DNA of 64,000 nt from NCBI RefSeq assembly GCF_014137995.1, contig NZ_JACGWV010000001.1, positions 3,286,001-3,350,000 on the forward strand, written 5' to 3'. How positions within the stretch are numbered: the first letter of the stretch is position 1; every line of letters begins with the position of its first letter. Both the position numbers and the translations under genes were made by a program. This document shows, piece after piece, positions 32,627 to 40,470 of this stretch. The notes beneath the pieces were generated by a model that was not told the origin of the DNA, did no database searches, and saw only the letters and a list, made by a program, of their open reading frames with translations. This stretch comes from Promicromonospora sukumoe. Lineage in GTDB: Bacteria > Actinomycetota > Actinomycetes > Actinomycetales > Cellulomonadaceae.

Positions 32627-33148
32627 TCAGAGCCCGATGCGGACCGGCTCGTCCCCCAGCAGGCCCGCCCGGTCGTCGGCGAGGGTGGCGGCCAGCAGCG
32701 CCGGCAGGGTGCGCGGGCAGAACAGGACGCCGTCGCCCGGGTGCGCCAGGTCGGCGCGCGACCACCACCGCACGTCGACGATGCCCTCGGCGTCCGGGTG
32801 CCCCGGCGTGCCCGGCGCGAGGCCCGACGCCGGCTCGAAGGCTTCCGTCCGCACGAGGTAGAAGTCCTCGTGCACACCCGCGTAGCCGGGCCGCGGCGTC
32901 CCGGGCGGGTACTCGACCTCGCGGGTCCACACCGGCGAGAGCGGCCGGTCGTCCGGAACGACCAGCCCCACCTCCTCGAAGAGCTCGCGCCGCAGCGCCT
33001 CCTCGACGGTCTCGCCCGGCTCGACCCCGCCGCCCGGGCCGATCCAGACGGTGCTCACCTCGTCGAGCGCGTGCGCGACGAGCAGGATGCGGTCCTGCTC
33101 GTCGACGACGAGACCACGGCACTGGCGGCGCAGACGAGGCAACGACAT
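32627..33148 (-). CDS. Nudix hydrolase
   Basis: 173 residues with a complete Nudix box, GGGVEPGETVEEALRRELFE followed by EVGLV (G-x5-E-x7-R-E-U-x-E-E-x-G-U), near residues 38-62. Hydrolyses a nucleoside diphosphate linked to another moiety; substrate not deducible. ATG 33148 is preceded by TACGTT 6 nt upstream, so the message is leaderless. Confidence 0.9.
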   Translation of the reverse strand: MSLPRLRRQCRGLVVDEQDRILLVAHALDEVSTVWIGPGGGVEPGETVEEALRRELFEEVGLVVPDDRPLSPVWTREVEYPPGTPRPGYAGVHEDFYLVRTEAFEPASGLAPGTPGHPDAEGIVDVRWWSRADLAHPGDGVLFCPRTLPALLAATLADDRAGLLGDEPVRIGL

Positions 33149-33177
33149 CTCCGGAACGTATCGCGGGACGCGCGGCG

Positions 33178-33222
33178 CGGCCAGGGTCAACGCGGGCAGG
33201 GTCAGGGTCAATGCGGGCAGGG
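33178..33222. repeat. Short tandem GGGTCA-type repeats between the AraC and Nudix genes
   Basis: Two imperfect 21-bp units of the form GGGTCAAYGCGGGCAGGGTCA. No hairpin; role unknown. Confidence 0.5.
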
Positions 33223-34188
33223 TCAGCCCGGCTCGGCCCCGACCCGCCTCGGCCCTTCCGCGAGCCGACGCCGGTACGCCGCCGGGCTGACGCCGAACGC
33301 GCGCGTGAACGCCGTGCTCAGCGCGAAGCCGCTGGAGTACCCGACCCGCCCGGCCACGGCGTCGAGCGTGAGCGAGCGGTCGACCAGCAGGTCGCGCGCG
33401 AGCGCGAGCCGCCAGCTCGTGAGGTAGCGCAGGGGCGGCGTGCCGACCAGGTCCGTGAACCGCGCCGCGAGCGTCGCGCGGGAGACGGCGGCCCGCCGGG
33501 CCAGGGCGGCGAGGGTCCAGGCGCGCTCGGGCTCGGCGTGCATCGCCCGCAGGGCCGCGCTGACCGCCGGGTCGCCGACGCCGCCCACCCAGGTGGGCCG
33601 GGCCGGCGGGTGCGCTGCCGTCCAGGTGCGGATCGACTCGATGGTCACCACGTCGACGAGGCGGTCGAGCACCACGCTCTGGCCCAGGTCGTCGCGGGCG
33701 ATCTCCCGCGCCAGGTGGGCGACGAGCGCCGGGTCGAGCGCACCCGCCGGGAGCACGGCGGCGTCGGGCAGGACGTCGGTGACGAACCGCCCCACGCTGC
33801 CGACGTCGGCGTAGGAGGCGACGATCATCGTGTCGGGACCGTCGGGGTCGTTGCCCCAGTGCCGCAGCCCGTGCGCGAGGGCCAGGTCGAGCGGGGCGCC
33901 GTCGGGCGTGACGCAGCGCTGGCCGGGCTCGATGATCGCGAGGGTCGCGCTGCCCGCGGCGTCGGACACGCGGTAGGGCAGGGGGCCGCGGACCAGGGCG
34001 ACGTCGCCGGTCGCCAGCTCGTGCCCGACGCCGCCGGCCTCCAGCCGGCCGCCGCCCGAGGTGACGATCACGACGGTGAGCGCCGACTCGTCCTCGACGC
34101 GGACCGCCCAGGGCGCGCGCATCGACATCAGGAGCGTGAAGGCGCCCTCGGCGTGCGGGTGCGCGAGGAGCTGGGACAGCGGGTCCAT
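33223..34188 (-). CDS. AraC-family transcriptional regulator with cupin sensor domain
   Basis: 321 residues. The N-terminal cupin-like region (about 10-110, VVIVTSGGGRLEAGGVGHEL, GDVALVRGPLPYRV) precedes the double helix-turn-helix (about 215-310: WTLAALARRAAVSRATLAAR, then VAGRVGYSSGFALSTAFTRA). This layout is typical of AraC proteins that regulate a divergent NmrA/SDR oxidoreductase, as found here at 34269. TAGGCT ends 6 nt before ATG 34188 (leaderless). Confidence 0.9.
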   Translation of the reverse strand: MDPLSQLLAHPHAEGAFTLLMSMRAPWAVRVEDESALTVVIVTSGGGRLEAGGVGHELATGDVALVRGPLPYRVSDAAGSATLAIIEPGQRCVTPDGAPLDLALAHGLRHWGNDPDGPDTMIVASYADVGSVGRFVTDVLPDAAVLPAGALDPALVAHLAREIARDDLGQSVVLDRLVDVVTIESIRTWTAAHPPARPTWVGGVGDPAVSAALRAMHAEPERAWTLAALARRAAVSRATLAARFTDLVGTPPLRYLTSWRLALARDLLVDRSLTLDAVAGRVGYSSGFALSTAFTRAFGVSPAAYRRRLAEGPRRVGAEPG

Positions 34189-34194
34189 GCGTCG

Positions 34195-34200
34195 AGCCTA
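34195..34200 (-). promoter_or_regulatory. -10 box (TAGGCT), leaderless
   Basis: Minus-strand TAGGCT ends 6 nt before ATG 34188. Confidence 0.5.
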
Positions 34201-34225
34201 GACGCTGGAACATGGGATGTAGATC

Positions 34226-34238
34226 CTGAACTATTCAG
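34226..34238. promoter_or_regulatory. Small palindrome in the AraC/NmrA divergent region
   Basis: CTGAA-CTA-TTCAG lies in the 80-bp region between the divergent genes, in a locally A/T-rich patch. A candidate binding site for the AraC protein. Confidence 0.35.
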
Positions 34239-34268
34239 AGTCCAGGGCGGCCGGGCTTCGATGTACCC

Positions 34269-35159
34269 ATGGCTACTTCAACGAACACCTCACCCGTCCT
34301 CGTCACCGGCGGTACGGGCCGCACCGGCCGCCGCGTCGCCGACCGGCTCCGGGCCCAGGGCCGCCAGGTCCGCATCGCCTCGCGCACCGGCACCGCGTCG
34401 GCCCCCGTTCCCGCCCCCGTTCCCTCCGCCGCCTCTGTCCCCGTCCCCTTCGACTGGCACGACGACGCCGGCTGGGACGCGGCCCTCGACGGCACGTCCG
34501 CCGTCTACGTCTGCTACTCCCCCGACCTGGCCCTGCCCGGCGCCGACGCCGTGATCGACGCCTTCACCGCGCGGGCCGTCCGGCACGGCGTCGAGCGGAT
34601 CGTCCTCCTCTCCGGCCGCGGGGAGGACGCCGCGAAGGCCTGCGAGGACATCGCGCTCGCCGCCTCGGCCGCCACCACCGTGGTGCGCTGCTCCTGGTTC
34701 CAGGAGAACTTCAGCGGGCACTTCCTGCTCGACGGCGTGCTCGCCGGCCGCGTCGCCGTACCCGCCGACCAGGTACGCGAGCCGTTCGTCAGCCTGGAGG
34801 ACGTGGCCGACGTCGCCACGCTCGCCCTGACGAGCGACGCCCACGCCGGAGAGGTCCTGGAGCTGACGGGGCCCGAGGCCCTGACGTTCACCGAGGTGGC
34901 GCACCTGCTGAGCGGGGCGACCGGCCGCTCGGTCGAGCACGTCGCGCTCACCCCGGCCGATTTCGTCGACGAGCTCACCGCCGCCGGCGTCCACCCCGAG
35001 GAGGCCGACGGCCTCGCCTGGCTGTTCCAGGAGGTGCTCGACGGGCGCAACACGGCCACGACGGACACGGTCGAGCGGGTGCTCGGCCGGCCCGCCACCC
35101 CGTTCGACGCGTTCGCCCGTCGCGCGGCGGCAGCCGGCGCCTGGACGCGGGGCATCTGA
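34269..35159 (+). CDS. NmrA-like NAD(P)-binding protein (atypical SDR)
   Basis: 296 residues. An N-terminal Rossmann motif PVLVTGGTGRTGRRVADRL (GxxGxxG) leads into an NmrA/ergot-biosynthesis-type fold (DTAVYV-like stretch TSAVYVCYSPDLALPG, FQENFSGHFLLDGV, ELTGPEALTFTEVAHLLSGA). The family includes NADPH sensors and reductases; catalytic Tyr and Lys are not evident. Residues about 45-60 are Pro/Ala-rich. Head to head with the AraC gene and probably controlled by it. Confidence 0.85.
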   Translation: MATSTNTSPVLVTGGTGRTGRRVADRLRAQGRQVRIASRTGTASAPVPAPVPSAASVPVPFDWHDDAGWDAALDGTSAVYVCYSPDLALPGADAVIDAFTARAVRHGVERIVLLSGRGEDAAKACEDIALAASAATTVVRCSWFQENFSGHFLLDGVLAGRVAVPADQVREPFVSLEDVADVATLALTSDAHAGEVLELTGPEALTFTEVAHLLSGATGRSVEHVALTPADFVDELTAAGVHPEEADGLAWLFQEVLDGRNTATTDTVERVLGRPATPFDAFARRAAAAGAWTRGI

Positions 35160-35177
35160 CGGGCGCGGGGCGCGCGC

Positions 35178-35939
35178 TCAGGCCCTGGGCACCACCGGCG
35201 TCGCCCCCGGGCGCGTCCACTGCGGGGTCGGCCGGCGGGTCGGCCCCCAGGTGCCGTTGCCCTCGGCGTCGGTGGCCCAGTACCAGCACGAGGTGTGCCC
35301 CGCGGGCCAGCCGTCCGGCACGTCCTCCCACGACTCCCCGCGGCCGTACGGCGTCATGTCGAGCAGGCCGAAGATCCCCGCGGCCGGCTCGTTGCCCCGG
35401 CCCGTGGTGCGGTAGGTGAGGTAGACCTGGTCGCCGTCGCGCAGGAAGACGGCGATGTGCCCCATGTCGACGCCGATCGGCCCGGGCAGGTCGCGCACCG
35501 AGTACCAGGGCTCGGTGTAGCCCATGAACTCCAGGAAGGGCACGACCTCGCCCCACGGCCCCTCGGTCAGCATCGCGAACGAGACACCGCGCGCCCGGAG
35601 GTAGGGCGCGGACCGCTGGACGTGCCAGGCGTTCGTGGTGCAGCCGGGGCACTGGCCGCTGATCGGGTCGCCGTCGTGCCACATGTGCTGGTAGACCACG
35701 AGCTCGTCGCGGCCCTCGAACAGGTCGGTGAACGGCACCGGACCCTCGGCGCCGGTGACCAGCACGCTCCCGTCGACCTCCACCATCGGCATCCTGCGCC
35801 GGGCCGCCGCAAGCGCGTCGCCGGCGCGGGTGTGCGCCTTCTCCTGGGCCAGGAGCTCGGCGCGGGCCGCCTCCCACGCGTCCCGGTCGACGACGGGCGG
35901 ACGGGCGGGTGCGCTGGTCGTCACGGGCGTCTCGGTCAT
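35178..35939 (-). CDS. DUF899 thioredoxin-like protein
   Basis: 253 residues of the DUF899 family: GRDELVVYQHMWHDG, SGQCPGCTTNAWHV, and the late DMTPYGRGESWED. The thioredoxin-like fold carries Cys-Pro-Gly-Cys (about residues 96-99) where thioredoxins have CGPC, so redox activity is plausible but unproven. GGAGGA lies 4 nt before the ATG. Converges on the NmrA gene with 18 bp between stops. Confidence 0.88.
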   Translation of the reverse strand: MTETPVTTSAPARPPVVDRDAWEAARAELLAQEKAHTRAGDALAAARRRMPMVEVDGSVLVTGAEGPVPFTDLFEGRDELVVYQHMWHDGDPISGQCPGCTTNAWHVQRSAPYLRARGVSFAMLTEGPWGEVVPFLEFMGYTEPWYSVRDLPGPIGVDMGHIAVFLRDGDQVYLTYRTTGRGNEPAAGIFGLLDMTPYGRGESWEDVPDGWPAGHTSCWYWATDAEGNGTWGPTRRPTPQWTRPGATPVVPRA

Positions 35940-36111
35940 GGTGTCCTCCGGCTGGGTCGTCAGGTCGTCAGGGGTCGAGTCGTCAGGTCGGCTCGGGCGC
36001 TCGAACGCGCGCTCCCCCTACCGACGACGGCGAGGACCCGGACTCATCGCCACTACGGCCCGCGATGCGACGGCCGCGCCAGGCGAGGCACCCCGGGACA
36101 AGTCCTCGCGC

Positions 36112-36167
36112 CCGGGGTGTGTTGCCCTCGGTCGACAATGTCTACGCAGAGCAACACACTCCCCGGA
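36112..36167. terminator. Hairpin after the GntR gene
   Basis: CCGGGGTGTGTTGC pairs with GCAACACA and, after a 2-nt bulge, CCCCGG; loop about 25 nt. It lies 22 bp beyond the GntR stop. The rest of 35940-36189 shows only three GTCGTCAGG-like repeats. Confidence 0.5.
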
Positions 36168-36189
36168 CGTACTGTCTCCCCCGGAGCGT

Positions 36190-36861
36190 TCAGCCCGCCG
36201 GCTCCGCCCGGCGATCCGCGGCCGCCGCCCGGCTCGTGCGCAGGTGCTCGCTGGCGAGCCGCGCGGCGGCGTCGGCGTCGCGGTTGCGGACGGCGTCCAG
36301 CAGCGCCCGGTGCTCGTCGGCGATGCCGGTCAGGTCGGAGTGCTGGGCCAGGAGCCACCGCACCCGGCTCGCGGTGACGGCGTGCAGCTCGGCCAGCACC
36401 GGGTTGCCCGACGCCGCGACCACCGCCTCGTGGAAGTCCGCCGCCGCGCGCCGCGCCGCCGGGGCGTCCCCGCGTGCCGCCGCTGCCGCCTCGCGCTCCC
36501 ACGCCTCGGTCAGGCCCGCGAGCTGTTCGGCGGTACGACGCTCGGCGGCGAGTCGGAACTGCGTCGGGTCGGTCGCCTCGCGCACCTCCTGCAGGTGCGC
36601 GACGTCGGCGTCGGTGAACTCCCGCACGACGGCCCAGGTCCGCGGCCGCGGCGTGACCAGCCCCTCCGCGACGAGGGCGCGCAGCGCGTCCCGCACCGGG
36701 ATGCGGCTCACGCCCAGCTCCGCGGCGAGGTCGCGCTCGACGAGGCGGCTGCCCGGCGCGCGCGTGCCGTCCACGATCTGCTCGCGGACCGCGCGGGCGA
36801 CCCGCGCCGACTCGGGCTCGAAGTCGCTCTCGGGACCGGGATCGTCCGGCGGCATGTTCAT
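36190..36861 (-). CDS. GntR-family regulator, FCD subfamily
   Basis: 223 residues. The winged helix (VAREQ-like RVARAVREQIVDGTRAPGSR, then LAAELGVSRIPVRDALRAL) is followed by a helical FCD ligand-binding domain (about 95-210) with the metal/ligand histidines in AADFHEAVVAASGN and ADEHRALLDAV. Divergent from the amidohydrolase at 36904. A perfect palindrome overlaps that gene's -10 box, so this is probably its repressor, relieved by the amidohydrolase substrate. Confidence 0.9.
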   Translation of the reverse strand: MNMPPDDPGPESDFEPESARVARAVREQIVDGTRAPGSRLVERDLAAELGVSRIPVRDALRALVAEGLVTPRPRTWAVVREFTDADVAHLQEVREATDPTQFRLAAERRTAEQLAGLTEAWEREAAAAARGDAPAARRAAADFHEAVVAASGNPVLAELHAVTASRVRWLLAQHSDLTGIADEHRALLDAVRNRDADAAARLASEHLRTSRAAAADRRAEPAG

Positions 36862-36883
36862 GCGGCAATCCTGCCAGGAACCC

Positions 36884-36899
36884 AAATGGGATACCATTT
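36884..36899. promoter_or_regulatory. GntR operator overlapping the amidohydrolase -10 box
   Basis: AAATGG-GATA-CCATTT is a perfect 6+6 palindrome. The -10 box TACCAT (36892-36897) lies inside it and ends 6 nt before ATG 36904, so a bound repressor would block polymerase directly. Confidence 0.7.
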
Positions 36900-36903
36900 T
36901 TCC

Positions 36904-38187
36904 ATGAGCACCGCCCCGAGCAACACCCCCAGCACCACCCCGCCGACCAGCCGGACCGACACCGTCACCGTCCTGCGCGACGTCCGCCCCTGGGGCGGCG
37001 AGCGCAGTGACCTGCACGTCGCCGACGGCGTGATCACCGCCGTCGTCCCGCACGACCCGGCGGCGCGGGCAGTCGGCACCCCCGGCAGCACCGACGCCGA
37101 CACCGCGCCCGACGCCGGTGTCGTCGAGGGCAACGGCCTGCTCGCCCTTCCCGGCCTGGTCAACGCGCACGCGCACGTCGACAAGTCGTGGTGGGGCAAG
37201 CCGTGGGTGAGCTACGGCGGCGAGCCGGGCACGCAGGGCCGCATCGCGCACGAGCGCGCGCACCGCGACGAGCTCGGCATCCCCGGCGTCGACGTGACGC
37301 TCGCCGTGCTGCGCGAGTCGGTCCGTACCGGCACGACGGCGGTCCGGTCCCACGTGGACGTCGACCTCGGCGTCGGGCTGCGCGGCATCGAGGTGGTGCG
37401 CGAGGCCGCGGCAACGCTGGGCGGCGCCGTGCACGTCGAGATCGTGGCGTTCCCGCAGGACGGCGTGCTGCGCCGGCCCGGTGTGCTGGACCTGCTCGAC
37501 CAGGCGGCGGCCGCGGGGGCCGAGCACATCGGCGGTCTGGACCCGGCGTCGATCGACCGCGACCCCGTGGGTCAGCTCGACGGGCTGTTCGCGATCGCGG
37601 AGCGGCACGGCGTGGGCATCGACGTGCACCTGCACGACGGCGGCGAGCTCGGCGCGTTCCAGATCGAGCTGATGATCGACCGCACGGTGCGGGCCGGGCT
37701 CCAGGGCAAGGTGAACGTGGCGCACGGCTTCGCCGTCGGGCAGCTCGCGGGCGCCCGCCAGGCCGACCTGGTCGCCGCGATGGGCGAGGCGGGCATCAGC
37801 ATGACGACGGTCGCGCCGATCGGCGCCGCTCCCCTGCCACTGCACGCGCTGCGCGCCGGCGGGGTGCCCGTCGGCCTGGGCACGGACGGCATCCGCGACC
37901 TGTGGTCCCCCTACGGCACGGGCGATCTGCTCACGCTGACCACGCAGCTCGCGCGGCTGTCCGGCTTCCGCCGCGACGAGGACCTCGTCACCGCGGCGCG
38001 GATCGCCTCGGCGGACGCCGCCCGGTTCGTGGGCCGCGAGGTGCACGACCTCGTCGTCGGCGCGCCGGCCGACGTCGTGCTGGTCGACGCCCAGAACGTG
38101 CCCGACGCCGTGGTCCGCGCCCCGCGCCGCGCCCTCGTGGTCGCGGCCGGCCGCGTCGTCGCCCGGGACGGCGAGGTCCTGGTCTGA
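36904..38187 (+). CDS. Amidohydrolase, cytosine-deaminase-like
   Basis: 427 residues of the metal-dependent amidohydrolase superfamily. The metal-binding H-x-H is in NAHAHVDKSWWGKPW, later ligands in DVHLHDGGELG, NVAHGF and the catalytic Asp in LGTDGIRDLW. The His-x-Asp-Lys spacing after the first motif is that of cytosine deaminase and triazine/ammelide hydrolases rather than of sugar lactonases. Likely deaminates or hydrolyses an N-heterocycle or amide. Leaderless start; controlled by the divergent GntR. Confidence 0.87.
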   Translation: MSTAPSNTPSTTPPTSRTDTVTVLRDVRPWGGERSDLHVADGVITAVVPHDPAARAVGTPGSTDADTAPDAGVVEGNGLLALPGLVNAHAHVDKSWWGKPWVSYGGEPGTQGRIAHERAHRDELGIPGVDVTLAVLRESVRTGTTAVRSHVDVDLGVGLRGIEVVREAAATLGGAVHVEIVAFPQDGVLRRPGVLDLLDQAAAAGAEHIGGLDPASIDRDPVGQLDGLFAIAERHGVGIDVHLHDGGELGAFQIELMIDRTVRAGLQGKVNVAHGFAVGQLAGARQADLVAAMGEAGISMTTVAPIGAAPLPLHALRAGGVPVGLGTDGIRDLWSPYGTGDLLTLTTQLARLSGFRRDEDLVTAARIASADAARFVGREVHDLVVGAPADVVLVDAQNVPDAVVRAPRRALVVAAGRVVARDGEVLV

Positions 38188-38192
38188 GGTGA

Positions 38193-38218
38193 GGGGCATT
38201 GATCGAACCAATCGCCCC
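38193..38218. terminator. Hairpin terminator of the amidohydrolase gene
   Basis: GGGGCATTG pairs with CAAT and, after a 1-nt bulge, GCCCC around a 7-nt loop, 5 bp past the stop. Confidence 0.6.
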
Positions 38219-38285
38219 GCGATACCGCAGCCATCCCCCGCAGTGTCTTGACCCGTGGCACCCTCGTCCGTAGATTGCAGGCATT

Positions 38286-38296
38286 TCATCGGATGT
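38286..38296. promoter_or_regulatory. CATCnGATG operator, site 1 (fuconate dehydratase)
   Basis: CATCGGATG at 38287-38295, 16 bp before the start codon of the dehydratase. The same palindrome occurs before the ABC importer (44125) and the aldo/keto reductase (45331). Confidence 0.65.
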
Positions 38297-38311
38297 TTGC
38301 GAGGGAGCGGC

Positions 38312-39703
38312 ATGGCCACGATCACCGGAGTGCGCGTCGAGGACGTGCGGTTCCCGACGTCGGTCACCGCCGACGGCTCGGACGCGATGAACAAGGACGC
38401 CGACTACTCGGCCGCCTATGTCGTGCTGGAGACCGACGCCCCCGGGCCCGACGGCGCACCCCTGGGCGGCTACGGCCTGACCTTCACCATCGGGCGCGGC
38501 AACGACATCGTGGCGGAGGCAGCGCGCCAGCAGGCCGTGACCCTCGTGGGCCGCGACGTCGACGAGCTCGCCGCGGACATGGGCGCGCTCTACCGGGACC
38601 TGACCGCCGACAGCCAGCTCCGCTGGCTCGGGCCAGAGAAGGGCGTGGTGCACCTGTCGCTCGCGGCCGTGCTCAACGCCGTCTGGGACCTCGTGGCCCG
38701 CCGCGCGGGCAAGCCGCTGTGGCGCCTGCTCGTGGACCTGACGCCGGAGCAGCTCGTCGACGTCGCCGACCTGCGCTACCTCTCCGACGCCCTGACCCGC
38801 GACGAGGCGCTGGCCCTGCTCAAGGCCCAGGAACCCGGTAGGCAGGAGCGCCTGGCCCACCTGGAGCGCACCGGCTACCCGGTGTACACGACGTCGGCCG
38901 GCTGGCTCGGCTACAGCGACGACAAGCTGCGGCGGCTGTGCCAGGAGGCCGTGGACGCCGGGTACCAGCACGTGAAGCTGAAGGTCGGGGCGGACCTCGC
39001 CGAGGACGTCCGCCGGCTGACCATCGCGCGCGAGGTGCTGGGCCCCGACCGGAACCTGATGATCGACGCCAACCAGGTGTGGGACGTGCCGCAGGCCATC
39101 GAGTGGATGCGCGAGCTGGCCCGGTTCGACCCGCTGTGGATCGAGGAGCCCACCTCCCCCGACGACATCCTGGGACACGCCGCGGTGCGCCGCGCCGTCG
39201 CGCCGGTCGGGGTCGCGACGGGCGAGCACTGCCACAACCGCGTGATGTTCAAGCAGCTCTTCCAGGCCGAGGCGATCGACTACTGCCAGCTCGACACGGG
39301 GCGGCTGGCGAGCGTCAACGAGATCGTCGCCGTGCTGCTGCTCGCGGCCAAGTTCGGCGTGCCGGTCTGCCCGCACGCGGGCGGCGTCGGCCTGTGCGAG
39401 ATGGTGCAGCACGTCTCCGTGCTGGACTACGTGGCGATCGGCGGCGACCTGACCGGCCGGGTCACCGAGTACGTGGACCACCTGCACGAGCACTTCACCG
39501 ACCCGGTCACCGTCGCAGACCGGGGTGCGGGCACGGCATACGTGCTGCCGTCCCTCCCGGGCTACTCCACGCAGATGTACGAGGAGTCGGTGGAGCGGTT
39601 CCGGTTCCCGGACGGTGCGTACTGGGTGGGCGACACTTCGGCGCCCGGTACGACTGTGCGCGATACCGCTGTGCGGGATACTTCCCAGCATGTCCCGCAC
39701 TGA
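38312..39703 (+). CDS. L-fuconate dehydratase, enolase superfamily
   Basis: 463 residues closely following characterised L-fuconate dehydratases: VRFPTSVTADGSDAMNKD, LTFTIGRGNDIV, SQLRWLGPEKGVVHL and TTSAGWLGYSDDKL. Enolase-superfamily residues are visible: Lys in HVKLKVGAD, metal ligands Asp and Glu in MIDANQVWD and WIEEPTSPDD, Glu in TGEHCHNR, and His in CPHAGGVGLCE. Reaction: L-fuconate to 2-keto-3-deoxy-L-fuconate plus water, the third step of oxidative L-fucose breakdown. The ATG at 38312 has GAGGGAG upstream. Its last 14 bp overlap the GntR gene. Confidence 0.93.
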   Translation: MATITGVRVEDVRFPTSVTADGSDAMNKDADYSAAYVVLETDAPGPDGAPLGGYGLTFTIGRGNDIVAEAARQQAVTLVGRDVDELAADMGALYRDLTADSQLRWLGPEKGVVHLSLAAVLNAVWDLVARRAGKPLWRLLVDLTPEQLVDVADLRYLSDALTRDEALALLKAQEPGRQERLAHLERTGYPVYTTSAGWLGYSDDKLRRLCQEAVDAGYQHVKLKVGADLAEDVRRLTIAREVLGPDRNLMIDANQVWDVPQAIEWMRELARFDPLWIEEPTSPDDILGHAAVRRAVAPVGVATGEHCHNRVMFKQLFQAEAIDYCQLDTGRLASVNEIVAVLLLAAKFGVPVCPHAGGVGLCEMVQHVSVLDYVAIGGDLTGRVTEYVDHLHEHFTDPVTVADRGAGTAYVLPSLPGYSTQMYEESVERFRFPDGAYWVGDTSAPGTTVRDTAVRDTSQHVPH

Positions 39704-40388
39704 CGAGGTCGTCGACGGCATCCGCAGGATGATCCTCGACGGCACGCTGCGTCCCGGCGACCGCCTGCCGGTCGAGAAGGACCTGGCCGACGCGCTCCAG
39801 GTCTCCCGCGGCTCCCTGCGCGAGGGCGTGCGCGCACTGTCAATCCTCGGCGTCCTGCACACGCGGCAGGGCGACGGCACGTACGTGACCAGCCTCGACG
39901 CCGCGCGCCTCCTGTCCCCCATGGCGCTCGTCCTCGACCTGCAGGACGACGGCGCGCTGCCCGCCTTCCACAGCGTCCGCCGCGTCCTGGAGACGGAGGC
40001 GGCGGGGCTCGCGGCCACCCGGATGACCGACGACGCGCTCGCCGAGGCCCGCGCCGTCCTCGACCAGGTGTCCGAGGTGCTGGACGGCACGGAGGTGGAC
40101 CACGACCGGTTCATCGAGGTGGACATCGCCTTCCACCGCGTGATCGCGGCGCACAGCGGCAACCCGGTGCTGGAGGCGCTCATCGAGTCGTTCGCCGGCC
40201 GCACCGTGCGGGCCCGGCTGTGGCGCGTGCTGCACGCCGAGGGCATCGAGGCACGCACGCACGGCGAGCACGAGGCCATCTGGCGTGCGCTCGCCGCGCG
40301 CGACCCCGAGGCAGCCCGCATCCGGATGGCGGCCCACCTCCTGGGCGTCGAGGACTGGCTCCCGAAGCCGGAGAACCTGGACGACTGA
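39690..40388 (+). CDS. GntR-family regulator (FCD), probable controller of deoxy-sugar genes
   Basis: 232 residues. The winged helix (VVDGIRRMILDGTLRPGDRL, then LADALQVSRGSLREGVRALS) is followed by an FCD domain (about 85-225) with EVDIAFHRVIAAHSGNP and GEHEAIWRAL. The ATG overlaps the dehydratase stop region; a GATACT 7 nt upstream could also give a separate leaderless transcript. Genes for the importer, dehydratase and dehydrogenase share a CATCnGATG palindrome of the size bound by FCD regulators, so this protein is the natural candidate to bind it. That is inference. Confidence 0.88.
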   Translation: MSRTDEVVDGIRRMILDGTLRPGDRLPVEKDLADALQVSRGSLREGVRALSILGVLHTRQGDGTYVTSLDAARLLSPMALVLDLQDDGALPAFHSVRRVLETEAAGLAATRMTDDALAEARAVLDQVSEVLDGTEVDHDRFIEVDIAFHRVIAAHSGNPVLEALIESFAGRTVRARLWRVLHAEGIEARTHGEHEAIWRALAARDPEAARIRMAAHLLGVEDWLPKPENLDD

Positions 40389-40402
40389 GCCTGACCTCCC
40401 CC

Positions 40403-40452
40403 CACGTGTCAGACGTACAGGTCCCCCGGGGGACCTGTACGTCTGACACGTG
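40403..40452. terminator. Perfect 50-bp palindrome between convergent genes
   Basis: The 25-bp arms, starting CACGTGTCAGACGTACAGG and meeting at CCCCCGGGGG, are exact complements with no spacer. It lies between the GntR stop (40388) and the ABC binding-protein stop (40471) and should end transcription from both sides. Confidence 0.75.
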
Positions 40453-40470
40453 CATGGGGTCTGACAGCAC

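Noticed and set aside
36904..38187. The amidohydrolase as the missing L-fuconolactonase
   Set aside because: Its metal-site motifs match cytosine-deaminase-type enzymes, not the COG3618 lactonase family, and its operator differs from the CATCnGATG motif.
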